In this document: piece after piece, positions 6,593-12,022 of the stretch | How positions within the stretch are numbered: position 1 is the first letter of the stretch | Layout: the number at the start of each line of letters is the position of its first letter | Assembly (NCBI GenBank): GCA_011052255.1 | Contig: DRJJ01000243.1 | Span: 1 to 12,022 of the forward strand | Direction: 5' to 3' | DNA length: 12,022 bases | Source: Gammaproteobacteria bacterium | GTDB lineage: Bacteria > Pseudomonadota > Gammaproteobacteria > DRJJ01 | Program-made: the position numbers and the translations under genes | Notes under the pieces: model-generated | What the model was told of the DNA's origin: nothing | What the model saw: the letters and a program-made list of their open reading frames with translations, nothing else | Database searches by the model: none

Positions 6593-7582
6593 TTATGATT
6601 GAGCTGCGAGTTTTCTTTCCCAGGCCAGTGATGTTTCTACAATTTTGTCCAGGTCATCAAACTCTGGTTGCCAGTTAAATAAAGCCTGCAATTTTGATGA
6701 ATCAGCAATCAAAGTGGGTGGGTCGCCAGCACGACGTGCCTGTTCAATGATGTTGAGCGGTTTACCGTTGGCTCTGGCAACGGCATCCAGTACCTCCCGT
6801 ACGCTATAACCATGGCCATAGCCGCAGTTGAGTGTTGCAGATTCTCCACCATCACGTAAGTACTGCAGGGCGCGGACATGGGTATCAGCCAGGTCTTCAA
6901 CATGAATATAGTCACGCACACCGGTGCCGTCAGGGGTAGGGTAATCGGTTCCGAATATGGATACGCAATCGCGTTTGCCAACGGCGGCCTCACAGGCAAC
7001 CTTGGTTAGCAAGGTTGCTTTAGGTGTGGATTGACCAATCCGGCCCTCCGGGTCGCATCCCGCTACATTGAAATAGCGTAGTGCAACGTAGCGCATATCA
7101 GTAGCCTGCGACAAGTCACGTAACATCCATTCAGTCATTAATTTGGATGTGCCATAGGCATTGATTGGATTCAGTTCCGTGTGTTCTGTGAGTGGCTGGA
7201 CTTCTGGCATGCCATAGACTGCTGCAGTGGATGAAAATATGAAATGTTTTACCCCGGTCAGACTGGCACATTGCATCAGGTTGCGGCTGGAACAGGTGTT
7301 GTTACCGTAATATTTCAGAGGGTTGCTGACAGACTCCGGTACGATAGTGTGTGCTGCGAAGTGGAGAATTGTGTCAACAGAATAGTCTTGCAGTATCCGG
7401 GTGACCAGTTCCTGATCGCCGGTATCACCGATTACCAGGTCACCGTGCAGTACCGCCTCTTTGAATCCTGTGCAAAGGTTATCCAGTACAACGATACGCT
7501 CGCCTGCCTCACCCAGCTGACGCACGACATGGCTACCTATATAGCCTGCCCCACCTGTGACCAGTATCGCATTATTAGCCAT
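6593..7582 (-). CDS. galE: UDP-glucose 4-epimerase
   Basis: A 329-residue extended short-chain dehydrogenase that interconverts UDP-glucose and UDP-galactose, and in some relatives the N-acetyl forms. The NAD-binding motif is TGGAGYIGSH (9-18). The catalytic set is the Ser/Thr in FSSTAAVYG (116-124) and Tyr143-x3-Lys147 in NAYGTSK. Further hallmarks are LRYFNVAGCDPEG, DGTGVRDYIHVEDLA and RRAGDPP. The start at 7582 is chosen over an in-frame start 17 codons upstream because GGAG lies nine bases before it and the NAD motif then sits at the usual distance from the N-terminus. It is the first gene of a minus-strand operon with the tviB-like gene. Their pairing suggests a polysaccharide containing galactose and/or HexNAc-uronate. 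Confidence 0.96.
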   Translation of the reverse strand: MANNAILVTGGAGYIGSHVVRQLGEAGERIVVLDNLCTGFKEAVLHGDLVIGDTGDQELVTRILQDYSVDTILHFAAHTIVPESVSNPLKYYGNNTCSSRNLMQCASLTGVKHFIFSSTAAVYGMPEVQPLTEHTELNPINAYGTSKLMTEWMLRDLSQATDMRYVALRYFNVAGCDPEGRIGQSTPKATLLTKVACEAAVGKRDCVSIFGTDYPTPDGTGVRDYIHVEDLADTHVRALQYLRDGGESATLNCGYGHGYSVREVLDAVARANGKPLNIIEQARRAGDPPTLIADSSKLQALFNWQPEFDDLDKIVETSLAWERKLAAQS

Positions 7583-7591
7583 GCCCTGATG

Positions 7592-7595
7592 CTCC
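7592..7595 (-). promoter_or_regulatory. Ribosome-binding site fixing the galE start
   Basis: GGAG on the minus strand, nine bases before the ATG at 7582. An alternative start at 7633 has no comparable sequence, so the shorter protein is preferred. Confidence 0.75.
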
Positions 7596-7682
7596 TGATA
7601 ATGTTGAAATAGACCACAATATGTGGAAATCAATGTAGAATATCATTCTATCCAGATGATTTTAACTGATAAAAGCAAATAT

Positions 7683-7711
7683 ATTATATACACTATCAAC
7701 AACACCGTTAC
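7683..7711 (-). promoter_or_regulatory. Candidate galE-tviB promoter
   Basis: On the minus strand a perfect -10 TATAAT (7688-7683) is preceded after 17 bases by GTAACG (7711-7706), a poor -35 with three of six matches. The implied leader is about 95 bases. The surrounding stretch 7620-7700 is very AT-rich, which weakens the call. A plus-strand -10-like TATTAT overlaps it at 7682-7687, suggesting back-to-back promoters for the two divergent operons. Confidence 0.35.
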
Positions 7712-7733
7712 ATTGTTTTACGAAATAGCCGGT

Positions 7734-7767
7734 AATCAGGCAGGGCTAACGGCCTGATTCTGTTTTT
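7734..7767 (+). terminator. Hairpin plus T-run in the gspC leader (terminator or attenuator-like)
   Basis: AATCAGGC (7734-7741) and GCCTGATT (7752-7759) are perfect reverse complements around a ten-base loop. They are followed within three bases by TTTTT (7763-7767). This is the shape of a short intrinsic terminator in the plus direction. It lies 30 bases before gspC and downstream of the AT-rich promoter region, so it would sit in the gspC leader. The stem is only moderately GC-rich. Confidence 0.4.
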
Positions 7768-7796
7768 ACTAAGGGTACGGTAAGGTCTAATTAAAC

Positions 7797-8684
7797 ATGC
7801 TCGCATTTCAAATAGAAAGGATAAACTGGACGGAGCTATTGACCCGTTTCTCGAGTGGGCGCCTGCCCGGGGCCCTGGCCATGCTGATCGTGATCCTGAT
7901 TGGCGCACAACTGGCTGATTTCACATGGGTACTGGTTGAGCAATGGGTGCCTGAGACAGCACAGCAACGACAGCATATGCAAGTGCCTCTGGCTGGCAAA
8001 CGAAGTGATAGCCGCCAGTCAGTAAACGCAATTGTGAGCCAACACCTGTTCGGAAAGGTTGATGTGGTACAGACGGCAAGCAAGGTTCCGGTCAATGCGC
8101 CGACTACTAATTTGCAGCTTACATTGAACGGGGTCTTTGCAGCGGGCAAATCTGATGGTTATGCCATTATCACCGAGGGTGCGCGTGATAATCAGAAACT
8201 CTACCATATTGGCGACAAGGTGGCGGGAGCTACTTTACAGCAGGTGATGCCTGATCACGTTATTCTGATGCGTAATGGGCAATACGAGACCTTACGTTTT
8301 CCAGTACTCAAGCAAACCGGGTTGAACGTAAAATCCACCATTTCAGCTAATGCAAACCCAGTAGCACTAGGTCAGTTAGGTATGTTAGGCCAGCAAGGCC
8401 AGCTAGGTCAGAAACGCACACAAATGCTTAACCTGGTGCAGATTATTCCAGTTAATAAGCGTGGTCGTTTGACTGGCTACAGGATATTGCCTAAAAAAGA
8501 CCGTGCCTTGTACAACAGGCTGGGCTTGCGCCCATCTGACCTGGTAGTAGCAATTAACGGGATTTCATTGCTGGATCCAAAGAATTTATCCAAAGTAATG
8601 CAGTTGCTGGCGTCGGCAAATCAAATGGATGTGGAAGTGATGCGTCAGGGTAACAAGCAATCAATTCGTGTTGCATTACCTTGA
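7797..8684 (+). CDS. gspC: Type II secretion system inner-membrane protein GspC
   Basis: A 295-residue bitopic inner-membrane protein with the full GspC layout. A short cytoplasmic N-terminus precedes one transmembrane helix (about 24-46, ALAMLIVILIGAQLADFTWV). The periplasmic homology region (about 76-170) contains LTLNGVFAAGKSDGYAIITE and YHIGDKVAGATLQQV. A low-complexity Gly/Gln/Leu linker (about 189-206) follows, then a C-terminal PDZ domain (about 215-294) with GYRILPKKDRALYNRLGLRP and DLVVAINGISL. In the family, the homology region contacts the outer-membrane secretin GspD and the PDZ domain contributes to substrate choice. The ATG has AAGG eleven bases upstream. No gspD or other gsp gene follows; the next gene is a polysaccharide sugar transferase. 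It is therefore an isolated component, and the rest of the system must be elsewhere or absent. Confidence 0.9.
   Translation: MLAFQIERINWTELLTRFSSGRLPGALAMLIVILIGAQLADFTWVLVEQWVPETAQQRQHMQVPLAGKRSDSRQSVNAIVSQHLFGKVDVVQTASKVPVNAPTTNLQLTLNGVFAAGKSDGYAIITEGARDNQKLYHIGDKVAGATLQQVMPDHVILMRNGQYETLRFPVLKQTGLNVKSTISANANPVALGQLGMLGQQGQLGQKRTQMLNLVQIIPVNKRGRLTGYRILPKKDRALYNRLGLRPSDLVVAINGISLLDPKNLSKVMQLLASANQMDVEVMRQGNKQSIRVALP
8367..8411 (+). repeat. Short direct repeats coding the GspC linker
   Basis: CTAGGTCAG occurs at 8367-8375 and again at 8403-8411, with related TTAGG, GGCCAG and AGCTAGG units between. Together they encode a GQLG/MLGQQ-like tract (about residues 190-205) between the homology region and the PDZ domain. 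This looks like local slippage expansion in a flexible linker. Confidence 0.6.
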
Positions 8685-8733
8685 TGGAAGATAATAAATT
8701 TAATATGCATTATATTGATAGACTTACTCTTAT

Positions 8734-10122
8734 ATGATCAGGTTTTTCCACTTTATTCCCGGAACCTATTTTTTACTCGGTTTGCTCGAGGCTGTTTCAG
8801 TACAGTTTTCTGTATTCGTGGCACCTGTTTTCAGATATGGCTTGCAGGGGGCTAATCGTTTCGATCACGCGTGGGTGTACTTGCCAACGGCTACTGTATT
8901 CGCATTTGTAATGTATTTATCTATGACGGCAATGGGGATGTACTGGCGTGGGCTACGTGAAGATTATTGGGGAATTGTATTTCGGCTGGCAGCGAGTTCA
9001 CTGGTAGCAGTGACTATTATGTCCATCATTTTTTACAGTATACCGAGCCTGGCACTTGAGCGCAGGGTATTTGGTTATGCTGTAATCATTTCGTTTACCC
9101 TGATTTTACTGTTCCGTAGTCTGCACTATTTTTTCTCTGATCATGAAGCCTTGCGCCAACGCGTGCTGGTACTGGGAACAGGTAAAAAGGCCGGAGAAAT
9201 TGACAGGTTAAGGCGCAAATCAGACAAGGCCGGGTTTACCCTGGTTGGTTTTGTACATGTGAGCGGTCAGCGAGACCTGTTGCCGATGGAAAAAATCCTG
9301 TATTCGGACAAACCGCTGGTGGAACTGGTTCGTGAGCATGAAGTAGACGAGATCATTGTGGCAATCGATGACAGACGAAAATCGTTTCCTGTGGATGAAA
9401 TGCTGGAATGCAAGATGATGGGTGTGTATGTGGTGGATTTATCTGATTTTCTGGAGCGCCAGACACGCAGGATAAAGCTGGAAACCCTGCACCCGAGCAG
9501 TATGATATTCTCTGAGGGATACAGTCAGGCTGTACTGAAGAAATACAGCAAACGCTTATTTGATATCGGTGTAAGCATATTGATGCTGATATTGGTCTGG
9601 CCTCTTATGCTACTGACGGCGCTGGCTATCCTGCTTGAAACCGGTATGCCGGTGTTATACCGTCAGCAACGCGTTGGCAAAGGCGGTCGGTTATTTAATG
9701 TTTTGAAGTTTCGCAGTATGTATTATAAAAAAACAGACAGTCAGGAGCCAAACTGGACCCAGGTTGATGACGAGCGTGTCACCCGGGTGGGAAGACTGAT
9801 TCGCCGTATACATCTGGATGAATTGCCGCAATTAATCAATGTGCTCAGAGGTGAAATGAGCTTTGTAGGCCCAAGACCTGAAACACCGCAATTCGTAGAA
9901 AAATTATCCAGTCAGATACCGTTCTACAATTTACGGCACAAGGTAAACCCCGGTATTACCGGTTGGGCGCAAATATCCTACCCATATGGGTCATCACTTA
10001 AGGATGCAGTGGCCAAGCTGGAGTATGATCTGTACTACATGAAGCAGTACAGTATGCTATTTGATTTTATGATTATGATGCAAACTGCACAGGCTATCAT
10101 TCTTGGCAAGGGCATGCGTTAA
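8734..10122 (+). CDS. Polyisoprenyl-phosphate sugar-1-phosphate transferase (PEP-CTERM/EpsB-like type)
   Basis: A 462-residue initiating transferase for exopolysaccharide synthesis. The family moves a sugar-1-phosphate from a UDP-sugar onto undecaprenyl phosphate in the inner membrane. Four N-terminal membrane segments lie at about 10-32, 49-69, 81-103 and 113-134. A cytoplasmic nucleotide-binding-like domain follows (VLVLGTGKKAGEI, 144-156), then a further membrane segment (278-303). The catalytic domain contains RQQRVGKGGRLFNVLKFRSM (310-329), LDELPQLINVLRGEMSFVGP (361-380) and GITGWAQISYPYG (407-419). The overall form, including YPYGSSLKDAVAKLEYDLYY, resembles the transferase family associated with PEP-CTERM/exosortase loci (TIGR03013, from memory). 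The donor sugar is not known. It lies 49 AT-rich bases after gspC with no clear ribosome-binding site, and 37 bases before cysC. Confidence 0.9.
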   Translation: MIRFFHFIPGTYFLLGLLEAVSVQFSVFVAPVFRYGLQGANRFDHAWVYLPTATVFAFVMYLSMTAMGMYWRGLREDYWGIVFRLAASSLVAVTIMSIIFYSIPSLALERRVFGYAVIISFTLILLFRSLHYFFSDHEALRQRVLVLGTGKKAGEIDRLRRKSDKAGFTLVGFVHVSGQRDLLPMEKILYSDKPLVELVREHEVDEIIVAIDDRRKSFPVDEMLECKMMGVYVVDLSDFLERQTRRIKLETLHPSSMIFSEGYSQAVLKKYSKRLFDIGVSILMLILVWPLMLLTALAILLETGMPVLYRQQRVGKGGRLFNVLKFRSMYYKKTDSQEPNWTQVDDERVTRVGRLIRRIHLDELPQLINVLRGEMSFVGPRPETPQFVEKLSSQIPFYNLRHKVNPGITGWAQISYPYGSSLKDAVAKLEYDLYYMKQYSMLFDFMIMMQTAQAIILGKGMR

Positions 10123-10150
10123 CGCGCAATGCGCTCAGATCCTTTATACG

Positions 10151-10154
10151 GGAG
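10151..10154 (+). promoter_or_regulatory. Ribosome-binding site fixing the cysC start
   Basis: GGAG, within CGGGAG, lies five bases before the ATG at 10160. It decides against an upstream in-frame ATG at 10103, which would overlap the preceding gene and add 19 residues atypical of the family. Confidence 0.75.
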
Positions 10155-10159
10155 TAGTC

Positions 10160-10783
10160 ATGGGGAACAAGGAAAATAAAAGCACTAACGTCGTATGGCA
10201 TTCCGCAACGGTTACTCGTGAACGACGTGAAAAATTACACGGGCACAAAAGTGCTGTCTTATGGTTTACCGGTTTATCCGGTGCCGGAAAGTCTACTCTG
10301 GCGCATGTGCTGGAAGAGCAACTACATCAGCGCGCCTGTTCTACCTATGTATTTGATGGCGATAATGTTCGTCACGGTTTATGTGGTGATTTGAGTTTTT
10401 CTGAACAGGATCGGGTCGAGAATATTCGCCGTATAGGGGAAATGGCGAAATTGTTTTGTAACGCAGGCATCCTGGCACTGACCGCGTTCATTTCACCGTT
10501 CCGGATTGATCGCAAAAAAGTTCGTGATCTGGTCGGTGATGATTTTATTGAAATCTTTTGTGATTGCTCACTGGACGTTTGCGAGTCACGTGATGTGAAA
10601 GGTCTGTACAAAAAAGCACGTAAAGGTGAGATACCTGAATTTACCGGGATATCCTCACCATACGAAGCACCGGAAAATCCGGAAATATCGCTGGATACCG
10701 GTACGCAGCCTTTAGAAGACTGCGTTCAGCAAATCATTGATTACCTGGAGAGCAGGGAAATTCTTCCACCGCAAACCAGTTGA
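10160..10783 (+). CDS. cysC: Adenylylsulfate (APS) kinase
   Basis: A 207-residue cytoplasmic kinase that phosphorylates APS to PAPS, the activated sulfate used for assimilation or sulfotransferase reactions. The N-terminus (NVVWHSATVTRERREKLHGH) is typical of CysC. The P-loop GLSGAGKS is at 38-45. The APS-binding region is FDGDNVRHGL (65-74) and FSEQDRVENIRRIGEMAKLF (80-99). FISPFR (110-115) and VKGLYKKARKGEIPEFTGI complete the signature. Length matches E. coli CysC (201). The usual partner cysDN (ATP sulfurylase) is not adjacent; instead it follows a polysaccharide-initiating transferase. PAPS for polysaccharide sulfation is one possible role, sulfate assimilation the other. It ends 12 bases from the convergent ettA gene. 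Confidence 0.96.
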   Translation: MGNKENKSTNVVWHSATVTRERREKLHGHKSAVLWFTGLSGAGKSTLAHVLEEQLHQRACSTYVFDGDNVRHGLCGDLSFSEQDRVENIRRIGEMAKLFCNAGILALTAFISPFRIDRKKVRDLVGDDFIEIFCDCSLDVCESRDVKGLYKKARKGEIPEFTGISSPYEAPENPEISLDTGTQPLEDCVQQIIDYLESREILPPQTS

Positions 10784-10795
10784 TCCTGTCTCGCA

Positions 10796-12022
10796 TTATC
10801 CGATTTTTCTGTAACGTATTCGGTGCGGCTGATTGGCGTTTTCCCCCAGGCGACGTTTGCGGTCTTCTTCATAGTCCGCATAGTTGCCTTCAAACCAGAC
10901 GGTCTTGCTATCACCTTCAAAGGCCAGAATGTGGGTCGCTATTCGATCCAGGAACCAGCGGTCATGTGAAATAATAACGGCGCAACCGGGAAACTCCAGC
11001 AAGGCCTCCTCCAACGCACGCAGGGTTTCGATGTCCAGGTCATTGGTGGGTTCATCAAGTAGCAGCACATTACCACCACTTTGTATCAGTTTGGCCAGGT
11101 GGACACGATTGCGTTCACCACCGGATAAATTGCCGACATGTTTTTGCTGGTCCGAGCCACGAAAGTTAAATTTACCAACGTAGGCACGTGAGTTAAGTTC
11201 CAGCTTGCCAACCTGCAGGATATCGTGGCCACCCGAGATTTCCTCCCACACGGTTTTGCTGTCGTCCAGCGAGTCACGGCTCTGGTCGACATAGGCCAGT
11301 TGTACGGTCTCGCCAATGCGTAGCTCACCGCTATCGGGCTGTTCTGCTCCAGTCAGCATGCGAAACAAGGTGGTTTTACCTGCACCGTTTGGGCCGATGA
11401 TGCCGACGATGCCACCCGGAGGCAGATTAAAGCTGAGGTCGTCTACCAGCAGACGGTCACCAAAAGCCTTGCGCAGGTGTTCGGCCTCGATTACCTTGTC
11501 GCCCAGACGTGGGCCGGGTGGAACAAACAGTTCGTTGGTTTCGTTGCGCTGCTGGTAGTTCTGGTTACTGAGTTCTTCAAAACGTGCCAGACGTGCCTTG
11601 CTCTTGGCGTGACGCCCTTTGGGATTGCTGCGCACCCATTCCAGTTCGGCCTTCATGGCTTTAAGGCGTGAGCCTTCTTTTTTATCTTCCTGTTCCAGTC
11701 GTTGTTCTTTTTGTTCCAGCCATGATGAGTAATTGCCTTCCCACGGGATGCCGTGGCCCCGATCCAGTTCCAGTATCCAGCCGGCGACGTTATCGAGGAA
11801 GTAGCGGTCATGGGTAATGGCCACCACGGTGCCGGAGTATTCTTTCAGAAACCGTTCCAGCCAGGCTACCGATTCGGCATCCAGATGGTTGGTAGGCTCA
11901 TCCAGTAGCAACATGTCAGGGCGCGATAATAATAAACGGCACAAAGCAACACGTCTTCTTTCGCCACCTGATAATTTTGTTACATCGGCATCCCATGGCG
12001 GCAGGCGTAATGCATCGGCAGC
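10796..12022 (-). CDS. ettA: Energy-dependent translational throttle protein EttA (partial, N-terminus beyond right edge)
   Basis: The frame is open from the window edge to a TAA at 10798-10796, giving 408 codons. About 150 N-terminal residues are missing compared with E. coli EttA (555), including the first Walker A. Numbering visible codons, the first ABC domain shows LSGGE (17-21), Walker B DEPTNHLD (41-48) and the His-switch ITHDRYFLDNV. A charged inter-domain linker follows (EWVRSNPKGRHAKSKARLAR). The second ABC domain shows Walker A GPNGAGKT (210-217), LSGGE (299-303), Walker B DEPTNDLD (323-330) and ISHDRWFLDRIATHIL. It ends HRIRYRKIG, as EttA does. Family role: an ABC-F protein that binds the ribosomal E site and gates early elongation by ATP/ADP ratio. 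It is close to E. coli EttA throughout and has no membrane domain. Confidence 0.96.
   Translation of the reverse strand, partial: AADALRLPPWDADVTKLSGGERRRVALCRLLLSRPDMLLLDEPTNHLDAESVAWLERFLKEYSGTVVAITHDRYFLDNVAGWILELDRGHGIPWEGNYSSWLEQKEQRLEQEDKKEGSRLKAMKAELEWVRSNPKGRHAKSKARLARFEELSNQNYQQRNETNELFVPPGPRLGDKVIEAEHLRKAFGDRLLVDDLSFNLPPGGIVGIIGPNGAGKTTLFRMLTGAEQPDSGELRIGETVQLAYVDQSRDSLDDSKTVWEEISGGHDILQVGKLELNSRAYVGKFNFRGSDQQKHVGNLSGGERNRVHLAKLIQSGGNVLLLDEPTNDLDIETLRALEEALLEFPGCAVIISHDRWFLDRIATHILAFEGDSKTVWFEGNYADYEEDRKRRLGENANQPHRIRYRKIG

Noticed and set aside
7583..7633. Upstream start for galE at 7633
   Set aside because: It would add 17 residues before the NAD-binding motif, and the internal ATG at 7582 has a well-spaced GGAG.
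10103..10159. Upstream start for cysC at 10103
   Set aside because: It overlaps the previous gene by 20 bases, adds residues unlike CysC, and lacks a ribosome-binding sequence as good as GGAG before 10160.

Overview
The window looks like a chromosomal segment of a gammaproteobacterium outside the enteric group. The main support is synteny: an mltD-type lytic transglycosylase faces a yafS-rnhA-dnaQ block (the E. coli dnaQ neighbourhood, but without gloB), followed by gltX and a tRNA-Ala(GGC) gene. The species cannot be named from the sequence alone.

Layout. Positions 1-1129 (minus) hold the N-terminal 376 codons of a membrane-bound lytic transglycosylase lipoprotein that runs off the left edge. 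A 243-base divergent intergenic region follows and contains a perfect CRP-type palindrome. On the plus strand come a YafS-like methyltransferase, RNase HI, the DnaQ proofreading subunit and glutamyl-tRNA synthetase (1373-4778). Between gltX and tRNA-Ala sits a striking palindromic element: 30-base perfect inverted arms around a 52-base core (4795-4906). The tRNA (4966-5041) has a clear promoter and is followed by a 62-residue two-helix membrane protein of unknown function.

The second half is a surface-polysaccharide region. On the minus strand, galE and a TviB/WbpO-like UDP-HexNAc 6-dehydrogenase form a two-gene operon (7582 to 5293). They diverge from a plus-strand trio: an isolated gspC (type II secretion inner-membrane protein), a polyisoprenyl-phosphate sugar-1-phosphate transferase of the type linked to PEP-CTERM/exosortase systems, and cysC (APS kinase). 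The right edge holds the C-terminal 408 codons of the ribosome-associated ABC-F protein EttA on the minus strand, converging on cysC.

How the genes fit together. GalE and the TviB-like enzyme would supply hexose and HexNAc-uronate nucleotide sugars. The sugar transferase would start the lipid-linked repeat unit. CysC could supply PAPS for sulfation or serve sulfate assimilation. The gspC gene has no gspD or other gsp gene beside it, which is the oddest gene-content feature here. No CRISPR array, insertion sequence, phage gene or evident defence system was seen, and nothing here clearly amounts to a wholly new system. The best leads are the palindromic element at 4795-4906, the CRP-type site, and the gspC/sugar transferase/cysC arrangement.
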